In this document: one piece after another, positions 5,895-12,764 of the stretch
Layout: each line of letters starts with the position of its first letter
How positions within the stretch are numbered: position 1 is the stretch's first letter
Origin: Symbiobacterium sp040797425
GTDB taxonomy: Bacteria > Bacillota > Sulfobacillia > Symbiobacteriales > Symbiobacteriaceae
Assembly: GCF_040797425.1 (NCBI RefSeq)
Contig: NZ_JBFNEH010000070.1
Span: 1-12,764, forward strand
Direction: 5' to 3'
DNA: 12,764 bases
The notes under the pieces: generated by a model
The model's input: the letters and a program-made list of their open reading frames with translations, nothing else
Database searches by the model: none
What the model was told of the DNA's origin: nothing
Position numbers and translations under genes: made by a program

Positions 5895-6647
5895 TTACAA
5901 CGCCTCATCCGGCTGGAACAGCTCCGCCAGCACCCGCTCGCGGTGCTGCAGGAACTGGCGGGTGATCTGGTAGTGCGGTGTGTCCTCGTACCGGACCTCG
6001 GCGGGTGGGGATTCGTCGAAGGAGAAGATCTGCGCCCCCGGGTAGCCCAGGATGATCGGCGAGTGGGTAGCGATAATCCACTGCGCGGTGGGGCCGAGGT
6101 CGTGGATCACCCGCAGGAACGCCAGCTGCCGCGCCGGGGACAGGGCCGCCTCGGGCTCGTCCAGCAGGTAGAGCCCCCTGCGGCCGAAGCGGTGGGTGAA
6201 GAGCGCCAGGAACGCCTCGCCGTGGGAGCGCTCGTGCAGGGAGCGGCCGCCGTAGGCCTCGTAGACCCACCGGCCGCCGCCGAAAGGTTCCCGGGCGAGC
6301 TCGTCCAGGTAGGAGGCGAAGTGGTAGAACGTCTCCGCCCGCAGGAAGAAGCCCTCGGTCACCTTGGGCAGCCAGGAGAGGCGGACGGCCTCGCCCAGGG
6401 CGCTCTCGGCCGCGTCCACCCGCAGCATGTTTGACCGGCCGCCGCCGGCGGTGCTGAAGCCGCACTGGTAGGCGATGGCCTCGAGCAGCGTCGACTTGCC
6501 CGAGCCGTTCTCGCCCACGAAGAAGACCACGTGGCTCCGGAACCGAAGCTCCTCCAGGTGCCGGATGGCCGGGATGTTGTAGGGGTACACGTCCCAGTTG
6601 GAAACGGTCTCGCGCCGGAGGGAGACCTCCCGGAGGTACAACGGCAT
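5895..6647 (-). CDS. AAA/ABC-type ATPase (COG3910-like)
   Basis: A 250-residue single-domain P-loop ATPase related to the SMC/RecF-like ABC ATPases rather than transporters. Walker A is GENGSGKST (45-53) and the signature region is SLHERSHGEAFL (136-147). Walker B is LYLLDEPEAALSP (159-171) and the switch histidine is His195 in IIATHSP. No membrane domain, transporter partner or nuclease domain (OLD/TOPRIM) is attached. Such stand-alone proteins are annotated as predicted ATPases; the cellular role is not known. The start is the ATG at 6647, where AAGGGGAGG abuts the codon. The N-terminus (YLREVSL) agrees with homologues as I recall them. It lies 90 bases downstream of the S9 peptidase on the same strand and may be cotranscribed. 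No toxin or HNH partner suggesting a defence pair is adjacent. Confidence 0.88.
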   Translation of the reverse strand: MPLYLREVSLRRETVSNWDVYPYNIPAIRHLEELRFRSHVVFFVGENGSGKSTLLEAIAYQCGFSTAGGGRSNMLRVDAAESALGEAVRLSWLPKVTEGFFLRAETFYHFASYLDELAREPFGGGRWVYEAYGGRSLHERSHGEAFLALFTHRFGRRGLYLLDEPEAALSPARQLAFLRVIHDLGPTAQWIIATHSPIILGYPGAQIFSFDESPPAEVRYEDTPHYQITRQFLQHRERVLAELFQPDEAL

Positions 6648-6686
6648 CCTCCCCTTTGTGTAGCGTGCGCAGGGCCCGGTGGAACA

Positions 6687-6710
6687 GGCGGGGCGGCAGC
6701 GGCCCCCGCC
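6687..6710 (-). terminator. GC hairpin between S9 peptidase and ATPase genes
   Basis: GGCGGGG (6687-6693) pairs with CCCCGCC (6704-6710) around a 10-base loop in the 90-base gap. There is no T-tract in either direction, so it is at most a weak terminator or processing hairpin. The two genes may still be one transcript. Confidence 0.3.
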
Positions 6711-6737
6711 CGCGCCTGCCGAGTCCCGTGCACCTGC

Positions 6738-8912
6738 CTAATCTTTGTTCGGCGGGCAGTACTTCCCGAACCAGCGCAGGATCTTGTGGAACCGGTCCAC
6801 CCGCAGCACCGGCGGGCCCTCCCGGGTGAGGTCGTGGTTCGACCGGGGATGCCGCACCAGCTCGGTCGGGGCCTGGCCGTAGAACTTGATGGCCATGTAG
6901 AACTGCTCCGCCTGCTCGATGGGGCAGCGGTAGTCGAACTCCGAGTGCATGATGGAGATCGGGGTCTTCACGTTCCGCACGTAGGCCAGGGGCGAAACGC
7001 GCCACAGCTCCTGCACGCCCTCGGGCGACCAGGGGTCGTCTACCTTGTGCTGGGCCTGGTTGAAGAAGGGCCCGAAGTCGGGGGTGCCGCTGAAGGAGAC
7101 CCAGTTGGAGATCGACCGGTGGGTGATGGCGGCGGCGAAGCGGTCTGTCTGGGTCACGATCCAGTTGGTCATGAAGCCGCCGTAGGAGCCGCCTGTGACG
7201 GCCAGCCGGTTCTCGTCCACCCAGCCAAAGGTGAGGGCGTGGTCAACGGCGTCCATCAGGTCCGTGTAATCCCGGTTGCCGTAGTCGCCGCGCACCGCGT
7301 CCACGAAGGCCTGCCCGTATCCGGTGGAGCCCCGGGGGTTGACAAAGAGCACGCCGTAGCCGGCCGCCGCCAGCAGCTGCATCTCCTGATAGAAGGCATG
7401 GCCGAAGCAGGTGTGGGGCCCGCCGTGGATCTCCAGCACCAGGGGGTACTTCTGCCCCTCCCGGAAGCCGACGGGCTTCATCAGCCAGCCGTGCAGGTCC
7501 CAGCCGTCGCGGGCCTTGAAGTGCAGCTCCTCCACCTCAGGCCACTCAATCTCGGCGAAGAGGCCGGCGTTCACGTGGGTCAGGCGCCACTCCTGGCCCG
7601 TCAGCACGTCGTAGACGTAGATGTCGCCGACCTCGTACATGGACCCCGCCACGAAGGCGAGCCGCTGGCCGCTCCGATCGAAGGTGCCGCCCGAGATCTC
7701 CCGCCGGCCGCCCAACAGGAGCTGCGGCCGGTCGCCGCTCACCGGGAAGGCGTAGACCGAGCAGGCGCCGCGATGGGTCACCGGCACGTAGAGCCACTGG
7801 CCGTCCGGCGACCAGGTCACCTCCACCCCCCGGCCGCCGGGCCTGACGTCGGCGCCGACGCTGTCGCCGATCTCCAGGTCCCAGTGGTCCAGGATGCGGG
7901 GATCGCCCCCGTCCACGGGGTAGAGGTAGATCTTGGGTTGGGTCGCGTTCTGGTACTCGTTCTGGTGGCCGAGGACCGCCAGGGTCTTGCCGTCGGGCGA
8001 GAACCGGGCGAGGGAGAAGGCGCCGATCCCGCCGGTGATGTTCCGGGGCCGGAACGCGGCCGCCGCCTCGGCCGCGGCCTGCTCCAGACGCCCGGCCAGG
8101 GCCTTCCGCTCCTCCTCTCCCGGCTCCTCCGCCCCGGGGACCGGCGGCGCGACCGACGCCCGGGCGGCGGGCGAGTCCGGGTCCGGCAGCGGCACCACGA
8201 AGACGTCGCGCACCCGGAACGACTCGTCCGCGGTGCGGTTGGCGGCAAAGGCCAGCCACCGGCCGTCCGGCGACCAGGTCACCGCGCCGTGGTCGTAATA
8301 GCCCCAGGTCACCTGGACGGGCTTCGGCAGCGGCTCACCCGGGGCCGGCACGGGCACCACCCAGATCTGGGCCCGCCGGTCGGGCTTGATGCCCACGCTG
8401 TTCTCACGCCAGCGCATGATGGTGAAGGTCCGGGCCTCGTCGCGGGCCCGTTTCTCCTCCGCCTTCCTGTCGGCCTCGGCCCTGGGCCGGGTGAGCATCT
8501 CGCGCCGGTCCTCGGGCCCCACCGCCGAGGTGAACGCGAGGTAGCGGCCGTCAGGCGACCAGACGGGGTTCGACGCGCCGTGGCGCATCTGCGTCAGCTG
8601 GCGGGCCTCGCCGCCGTGCCGGTCGATGAGCCAGATCTGCTTGTCGCCGCTCCGGTCGGAGACGAAGGCCAGCGTGCGACCGTCCGGCGACCAGCGGGGC
8701 GACCGGTCGCTCCCGGACCCCTGGGTGAAGGGCACCGGCTGGCCGCCGGTCGTGGGCACGAGCCAGATGTGAGACCGCGGCTCCTTTGTTTCGGGATCGA
8801 CGTGGGTGCGCACGAAGGCGACCACCTCGCCGTCGGGCGAAATCTGCGGGTCGCTCACTGTGACGAACTTGTACAGATCTTCCGGAACCAGGCGTCGCTT
8901 CTGCTCCGACAA
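6738..8912 (-). CDS. S9 family peptidase (acylaminoacyl-peptidase / prolyl oligopeptidase type)
   Basis: A 724-residue cytosolic serine peptidase that cleaves short peptides. The N-terminal part (about 20-440) is a beta-propeller with repeated SPDG motifs typical of PD40/TolB-like blades (ISPDGEVVAF, WSPDGRTLAF, WSPDGRYLAF, WSPDGRWLAF, FSPDGKTLAV). The C-terminal alpha/beta hydrolase (about 460-724) has the HGGPH oxyanion motif near residue 495. Its triad is Ser576 in GGSYGG, Asp660 in SEFDYRCP and His693 in SNHDL. There is no signal peptide. I chose the TTG at 8912 because AAAGGAGG precedes it by eight bases, giving the N-terminus MSEQKRRLVPEDLYKF. The ATG at 8945 would add 11 residues that read through this ribosome site. 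A weak -10 (TATGGA, 8941-8946) fits this start. Length is normal for bacterial acylaminoacyl peptidases. It is divergent from sfsA. Confidence 0.95.
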   Translation of the reverse strand: MSEQKRRLVPEDLYKFVTVSDPQISPDGEVVAFVRTHVDPETKEPRSHIWLVPTTGGQPVPFTQGSGSDRSPRWSPDGRTLAFVSDRSGDKQIWLIDRHGGEARQLTQMRHGASNPVWSPDGRYLAFTSAVGPEDRREMLTRPRAEADRKAEEKRARDEARTFTIMRWRENSVGIKPDRRAQIWVVPVPAPGEPLPKPVQVTWGYYDHGAVTWSPDGRWLAFAANRTADESFRVRDVFVVPLPDPDSPAARASVAPPVPGAEEPGEEERKALAGRLEQAAAEAAAAFRPRNITGGIGAFSLARFSPDGKTLAVLGHQNEYQNATQPKIYLYPVDGGDPRILDHWDLEIGDSVGADVRPGGRGVEVTWSPDGQWLYVPVTHRGACSVYAFPVSGDRPQLLLGGRREISGGTFDRSGQRLAFVAGSMYEVGDIYVYDVLTGQEWRLTHVNAGLFAEIEWPEVEELHFKARDGWDLHGWLMKPVGFREGQKYPLVLEIHGGPHTCFGHAFYQEMQLLAAAGYGVLFVNPRGSTGYGQAFVDAVRGDYGNRDYTDLMDAVDHALTFGWVDENRLAVTGGSYGGFMTNWIVTQTDRFAAAITHRSISNWVSFSGTPDFGPFFNQAQHKVDDPWSPEGVQELWRVSPLAYVRNVKTPISIMHSEFDYRCPIEQAEQFYMAIKFYGQAPTELVRHPRSNHDLTREGPPVLRVDRFHKILRWFGKYCPPNKD

Positions 8913-9082
8913 TTGCAACTCCTCCTTTGTGGGGCACTCTTCCATACTTAAACGGCGTGCCCTGCAGTACCTCCTGGGAGTCCCCGGCCCATGGGCGACC
9001 CCGGCGGAGGGACGGGACGGGACAGAGTCGAAGTGGACGCACCGTCACGAGTTTCACCAGTACCCGGAAAGGAGTCTTTCCC

Positions 9083-9916
9083 GTGACCGAAAAGCGAGTC
9101 CCGGCCACCTTCATCGAACGCCCCAACCGCTTCGTCGCGCGCGTCCGCCTCGCCGACGGGCAGGAAGTCCGGGTCCACGTGGCCTCCTCGGGCCGCATGG
9201 CGGAACTCCTCCTGCCCGGGGCGCCGGTAATCGTCGATTTGCTGGACGGTGCGGCGGAAACGCCGCCGTCCGGCGCAGAAACGGTCCCGCAACTCGCGGC
9301 AGCAGAGTCTCCGCGGCCCGTCGCCCCGTCCCCCGGACGGAAGACGGCTGGGCGCCTGGTGATGGTCCGCACCGGCCCCACGTGGGTCTCCGCCGACACC
9401 TCGCTGCCCGGCAAGCTTTTCCGGGAGGCGGCCGGCCGGGGGGCGCTCCCGCCCTTCGCCCGCTACACCGGGGTGCGCCCCGAGTACCCCTACGGCGAGA
9501 GCCGCATCGACTTCCTGCTCACGGGACCGGGCCTGCCCCCCTGCCTGGTGGAGGTGAAGTCGGTCACCTCGGTGCTGCCCGCGGCCGACGGGGCGCGGGT
9601 GGCCCGCTTCCCCGACGCCCCCACTGCGCGCGGCGCCAAGCATCTGCGGGAGCTGGCCGGCGCCCTGCGCGCGGGGTATCGCGCCGCCGTCTGCTTCATC
9701 GTGCAGCGAGACGACGCCGACGCATTCGGCCCCTGGGACGAAATCGACCCGACCTTCGGCGAGACCCTGCGGCAGGTGGCCCGGAAGGGCGTGGAGGTCT
9801 ACGCCTTCTCCACCCGCGTGACCCCGGAGGGCGCCGCGCTGGACGGGCAGCTGCCCGTGCGCCTGGACGGGCCGGAAGACGGTGCTGGACAGGCCCCCGC
9901 ACACTCCGGCCGGTAG
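9083..9916 (+). CDS. sfsA: SfsA family DNA/RNA nuclease-like protein with insertion
   Basis: A 277-residue SfsA homologue. The N-terminal OB-like part has FIERPNRFVARVRL and SSGRM (36-39, where CPNTGRM is usual). The C-terminal PD-(D/E)XK-like domain carries SRIDFLL (Asp143) and LVEVKSV (Glu157, Lys159), followed by FPDAPTARGAKHLREL, an SfsA hallmark. E. coli SfsA was named for sugar-fermentation stimulation and binds DNA; the fold suggests a nuclease, and its physiological role is unsettled. The family is usually 230-240 residues. The excess is mostly a Pro/Ala/Ser-rich insertion at about 55-88, replacing the short NPKRKLPY-like loop. The GTG start at 9083 has GGAAAGGAG eight bases upstream. 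It is divergent from the S9 peptidase, with 170 bases between the two starts and no clear promoter. Confidence 0.93.
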   Translation: MTEKRVPATFIERPNRFVARVRLADGQEVRVHVASSGRMAELLLPGAPVIVDLLDGAAETPPSGAETVPQLAAAESPRPVAPSPGRKTAGRLVMVRTGPTWVSADTSLPGKLFREAAGRGALPPFARYTGVRPEYPYGESRIDFLLTGPGLPPCLVEVKSVTSVLPAADGARVARFPDAPTARGAKHLRELAGALRAGYRAAVCFIVQRDDADAFGPWDEIDPTFGETLRQVARKGVEVYAFSTRVTPEGAALDGQLPVRLDGPEDGAGQAPAHSGR

Positions 9917-10124
9917 GCCCTTCGCCCGGGCACACCCGCCTTCATTACGGAGCCCCTGCGCGGTGCAGATGCTTTCGAGGCATGGCCACCCCTTCCGGAG
10001 GGAACCGGGATACTACCTGAGGATGATATTTGTGCACTCAGAAACCTCGCATATCCAAAAATCCACTCTGCGTGGCATAATAGCAGGCATATAAAGCCAC
10101 ACACAGTGGTGGAGGGGATCAACG
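9917..10124. other. intergenic, AT-richer leader of the chemotaxis receptor
   Basis: No gene is visible. From about 10020 composition turns AT-rich with candidate -10 sequences CATAAT (10076-10081) and TATAAA (10090-10095), but neither has a good -35 at 16-18 bases. TTGTGC (10029-10034) with TATCCA 16 bases later is another weak pair. Two small stems CCAC-N-GTGG occur near 10063-10075 and 10097-10112. A flagellar sigma-28 motif is not seen. Confidence 0.4.
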
Positions 10125-11993
10125 GTGCGCAAGACGATCTGGTCCAACATGGCAGTGAAGCTCCTCATCTCACCCCTTGTGCTAACCGTTCTCCTCATCG
10201 GAATGGGACTGGTGAGCCTGGGCACCACCCAGGCGCTGCTGCGGGAACTCGGCACGATTGACCGGAGCTACACGCTGGCCGAGGGGGTCCAGGCGCTGCG
10301 GGCTGACCTGCTCCAGGAAGCCAGCGGTATCAGCAACTACGTGCTCTTCGGCGACTCCCGCGACATGGCAGACTACCAGAGCGCCAACCAGCGGGTGAGC
10401 AACGCGCTGGAGGAACTGCTGGACATCGCCGAGGACGAGGCCATCCGCTCGCAACTGGTCACCGTGAAGGAGCAGCACGAGAAGTACGTCCAAGCCGTGG
10501 AGAAGATCCGGACCATCCTCCGCGGCAGGAATGACCACGAGGCGGTCGTGGTCCTGCGCATGGAAGCCGTGCCGGCCATGATGGAGATGACCCGGACCAT
10601 CAACGGTCTGGTGGATTCGCTCACCCAGGAGGCATCGGCCGACCTCTCCGGCGTCCGGCTGCGGTCCCGCATCATGCAGGGGGGCGTCATCGTCTCCGCC
10701 GCCGTCGCCGTGATCGTAGGCGTGGGGGTGACCCTGCTCATGGCCCGCCGGCTGACCCGCCCGATGCAGCACCTGGCCACCGCGGCGGCGGCCATCGCCG
10801 CAGGCGATCTGCGCACGCAGGAGCTGGCAGTCGCCCGGAACGACGAGCTGGGCGAGATGATCCGCACCTTCAACAGCATGGTCCGCAACCTGCACGACAC
10901 CCTGCGCCGGGTGAGCGAGAGCGCCGAGGCCGTCATGGGCGCCTCCCGACAGCTGTCGGCCCTGGCCCGGTCGTCGGCGGATGCGGCTTCCAGCTCGGCG
11001 CAGGCCATCACCCACGTGGCCTCCGGTGCGACGGACCAGGCCCACGAGGCCGCCGAGGTGAACACCACGGTGGCCCGGCTGCAGGAGACCATCCGATCGA
11101 TCGCCGAGGCGGCCTCCCGCTCGGCGGCCGACATCGGGCAGGCGACGGAACTGCTGGGGCAGATGACGGCCAGCTTCGACCAGATGGCCCAGCGCGTATG
11201 GGGTTCGGCGGAGCGGGCCGCGGTGGCCATGCAACAGGCCGAGTCCGGCGCCCGGGTGGTGGAGCGGACGCTGCAGGAGATGGCCACGGCGAGCGAAGTC
11301 GTAGCCCAGGCGGCGCAGCGCCTGCGGGAGCTGGAGCAGCTTTCGGGGCAGATCGGGACCATCAGCGAGACGATCTCCACCATCGCCGACCAGACCAACC
11401 TGCTGGCCCTGAACGCGGCCATCGAGGCGGCCCGGGCGGGCGAGCACGGCCGGGGCTTCGCGGTGGTGGCCGACGAGGTGCGCAAGCTGGCGGAGCGGGT
11501 GGCCGACTCGGCGGGCAAGATCACGGCGCTCATCGGCAGCATCCAGCAAGGCACCGCCGAGGCCGTGGCCGCCATGGAGGCCGGCACGGCTCGGCTGGAC
11601 GAAGGAAACCAGCTGGCCGGCGAGGCCGGCGAGTCCCTGCAGGCGATCCTGCGGGCCGTGCGGGAGGCCACGGCCAACATGGACGACGTGGCCGCCGAGG
11701 TGGAGAAGGTGAAGGCACACGCCGCCGACGTTGCGACCACCGTCAAGGCGGCGGCCGAGCTGGTCCAGTCCAACAGCGCCGCCACTGAGGAGTTCTCGGC
11801 CGGCGCCGCGCAGGTGACCGCGGCGGTGCAGCGCATCGCCGCGGTGTCCCAGGAGAACGCCGCGGCTGCCGAGCAGGTCGCCGCCTCCACGCAGGAGATG
11901 AACGACGCCGCCGGGCAGGTGGCTGCCGCGGCGCAGCAGCTGGCGCAGACGGCGGCAGAACTGCAGGCCGAGGTGCGGCGGTTCCGGTTGTAG
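10125..11993 (+). CDS. methyl-accepting chemotaxis protein
   Basis: A 622-residue transmembrane chemoreceptor. TM1 is at about residues 11-33. The extracellular sensor spans about 34-182 and looks like an all-helical four-helix-bundle or CHASE3-like domain (NYVLFGDSRDMADYQSA); its ligand is unknown. TM2 is at about 188-207, then a HAMP domain at about 207-262 (RPMQHLATAAAAIAAGDL). The cytoplasmic coiled-coil signalling domain follows, and its hairpin tip at about 420-460 (IADQTNLLALNAAIEAARAG, then GRGFAVVADEVRKLAER) binds CheA and CheW. Ala/Glu/Gln-rich heptads flanking it provide methylation sites. No NWETF-type CheR/CheB tether is present at the C-terminus. The GTG start has GGAGG nine bases upstream. 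No che or fla genes are nearby, so it is an orphan receptor. A strong terminator follows. Confidence 0.96.
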   Translation: MRKTIWSNMAVKLLISPLVLTVLLIGMGLVSLGTTQALLRELGTIDRSYTLAEGVQALRADLLQEASGISNYVLFGDSRDMADYQSANQRVSNALEELLDIAEDEAIRSQLVTVKEQHEKYVQAVEKIRTILRGRNDHEAVVVLRMEAVPAMMEMTRTINGLVDSLTQEASADLSGVRLRSRIMQGGVIVSAAVAVIVGVGVTLLMARRLTRPMQHLATAAAAIAAGDLRTQELAVARNDELGEMIRTFNSMVRNLHDTLRRVSESAEAVMGASRQLSALARSSADAASSSAQAITHVASGATDQAHEAAEVNTTVARLQETIRSIAEAASRSAADIGQATELLGQMTASFDQMAQRVWGSAERAAVAMQQAESGARVVERTLQEMATASEVVAQAAQRLRELEQLSGQIGTISETISTIADQTNLLALNAAIEAARAGEHGRGFAVVADEVRKLAERVADSAGKITALIGSIQQGTAEAVAAMEAGTARLDEGNQLAGEAGESLQAILRAVREATANMDDVAAEVEKVKAHAADVATTVKAAAELVQSNSAATEEFSAGAAQVTAAVQRIAAVSQENAAAAEQVAASTQEMNDAAGQVAAAAQQLAQTAAELQAEVRRFRL

Positions 11994-12093
11994 GTGGCGT
12001 GCCGGAGGTCACAGCCGGCGCATAGGGGAAGCCAGGCCACATCCGGCAGCGGGGAAGGGTCCGGTGGCGGCACACGTCGCCATGCAACTGGTT

Positions 12094-12131
12094 AAGGCGC
12101 TCCGCCCTCAGTGCGGAGCGCCTTTGTTCTG
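12094..12131 (+). terminator. rho-independent terminator of the chemoreceptor gene
   Basis: AAGGCGCTCCGC (12094-12105) pairs perfectly with GCGGAGCGCCTT (12113-12124), loop CCTCAGT, followed by TGTTCTG. This is the best intrinsic terminator in the window, 100 bases after the receptor stop. A second stem, ACACCCG/CGGGTGT (12140-12146 with 12161-12167), follows just before the next promoter's -35. Confidence 0.85.
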
Positions 12132-12173
12132 TCGACCGGACACCCGCCTCCGGCGGCACTCGGGTGTTCCCCC

Positions 12174-12203
12174 TTGACAGAGCACAACTAACAGCGGAAT
12201 GCT
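12174..12203 (+). promoter_or_regulatory. candidate promoter upstream of the last ORF
   Basis: A consensus -35 TTGACA (12174-12179) is followed after 18 bases by AATGCT (12198-12203), a three-of-six -10. The first in-frame ATG of the next ORF (12204) immediately follows this -10. If the promoter is real, transcription starts near 12210 and translation must begin further in. Confidence 0.4.
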
Positions 12204-12713
12204 ATGGATAGTCTGAATAAAGCACACGACCTGATGCTGTGGAGTGGGCGAGGGCAAAAAGCAAACCAAGGTGGCCGAGCAGAGGTGAATGTGTATGCTG
12301 GCGCTGGGCCGGCCACAGATGGCACCGCTAGTCTTGCGGTCGTCATTGCGATGGCCGTTGCGGCTATCGCGGTTCGCGCGAGCCAACATCCAAGGGAGGC
12401 GGAGGCGGAACCACCCCAGGCAGACGTCATGGCCATTCTGAGTGTCGACCCACCGCAGATTCAGGGGAATGAACTCTACGACCAAGCATTCGCCCGGTCC
12501 GTCGTGGAACGGGCCGACGCCATCCTGAACCAGATTGACCAGGACGATGTGCCCCCACCTGCTGCGTTTGTGTTTCAGAACGCAAAGCAAGAACTCCTGA
12601 CCGCCAGAGACCTCCTGAACCGAGGCGACTTCACGGAAGCCGTTCGCTTCAGTTCGCAAGCCGAAGCCGCTGCCCATCAGGTGCGCTTCGTCATTCAGGC
12701 AGAGGCTGAGTAA
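12204..12713 (+). CDS. hypothetical membrane-anchored protein with C-terminal helical region
   Basis: Not recognised. The longest form has 169 residues. Residues 1-42 are polar. One hydrophobic segment lies at about 43-59 (SLAVVIAMAVAAIAVRA), then a Pro/Glu/Ala-rich linker at 61-76. The C-terminal part is charged and helical; ELLTARDLLNRGDFTEAVRF at 130-149 looks like a single TPR-like helix pair. The start is uncertain: ATG 12204 has no clear Shine-Dalgarno and would precede the transcript start of the promoter proposed at 12174-12203. ATG 12234, or GTG 12291 behind AGAGGTG, are alternatives. Codon use is visibly less GC-biased than in its neighbours, suggesting acquired DNA. It is isolated between a terminator and a possible insertion-sequence end. 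It could also be a fragment of a longer regulator, with the first 42 residues not really coding. Confidence 0.5.
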   Translation: MDSLNKAHDLMLWSGRGQKANQGGRAEVNVYAGAGPATDGTASLAVVIAMAVAAIAVRASQHPREAEAEPPQADVMAILSVDPPQIQGNELYDQAFARSVVERADAILNQIDQDDVPPPAAFVFQNAKQELLTARDLLNRGDFTEAVRFSSQAEAAAHQVRFVIQAEAE

Positions 12714-12764
12714 GGTGGACCCCATTGTCAAGACACGATTTTGGCCTTGGTTAAGCTACACTCG
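12714..12764. mobile_element. possible left end of an IS3-type insertion sequence (cut by window)
   Basis: The sequence GGTGGACCCCATTGTCAAGA directly after the last stop resembles the terminal inverted repeats of some IS3-family elements, as I remember them. No transposase lies within the remaining 50 bases and the partner end is outside the window, so this is only a hint. Confidence 0.25.

Noticed and set aside
6531..8951. 806-codon plus-strand open frame
   Set aside because: It is antisense to the S9 peptidase, which has an intact triad and propeller motifs. The plus-strand translation is low-complexity Gly/Val/His/Arg-rich, typical of a GC-rich shadow frame.
10373..12073. 566-codon minus-strand open frame over the chemoreceptor
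   Set aside because: The Ala/Ser/Cys-rich translation mirrors the receptor's heptad codons and has no recognisable domain. The plus-strand receptor is unambiguous.

Overview
The window looks like chromosomal DNA of a thermophile-like, very high-GC member of the Firmicutes, most like Symbiobacterium. This is inferred from strong AGGAGG-type ribosome binding sites, frequent GTG and TTG starts, extreme GC3 codon use and the style of the proteins. No rRNA, tRNA, CRISPR array or complete mobile element is visible. Most of the window is ordinary housekeeping or accessory chromosome; the least ordinary stretch is about 4290-4870.

Layout, left to right. Positions 1-231 hold a non-coding 123-bp-period repeat with hairpins and a 14-bp tandem repeat. 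A TetR-type regulator (271-894) is followed, and probably translationally coupled, to a complete FabF-type ketoacyl-ACP synthase (904-2145). fabF converges on a seven-helix M48 (Ste24-like) metalloprotease (2142-3389, minus); both stop codons lie within one CTAG palindrome. Upstream of the protease, also on minus, is a winged-helix protein with two C-terminal membrane segments (3566-4291). Its promoter places the transcript start almost at the ATG. That promoter lies inside the 3' end of a 56-codon minus-strand ORF (4294-4464), which looks like an N-terminal remnant of an ISLre2/UPF0236-type transposase. The leader of this small ORF can fold into a clean three-way junction that buries its Shine-Dalgarno.

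To the right is a T-rich, repeat-containing stretch. Then come a 37-residue single-span membrane protein with a near-perfect Shine-Dalgarno (4755-4868), a hairpin, and a patatin-like serine hydrolase (4965-5843). A bidirectional terminator separates this from a minus-strand pair: an S9 prolyl-oligopeptidase-type peptidase (6738-8912, TTG start), then an AAA/ABC-type ATPase (5895-6647). Divergent from the peptidase are sfsA (9083-9916, with an unusual insertion) and a transmembrane methyl-accepting chemotaxis protein (10125-11993) ending in a strong terminator. The last gene (12204-12713) is an unrecognised membrane-anchored protein with more AT-rich codon use. The last 50 bases resemble the start of an IS3-type insertion sequence, but the window ends there.

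No single pathway links all genes. The supportable functional groupings are TetR+fabF (lipid synthesis and its control), S9 peptidase+ATPase (possible transcription unit), and the embedded IS-like remnant with its RNA leader next to a membrane-bound DNA-binding protein. I did not find a convincing new multi-gene defence or biosynthetic system.
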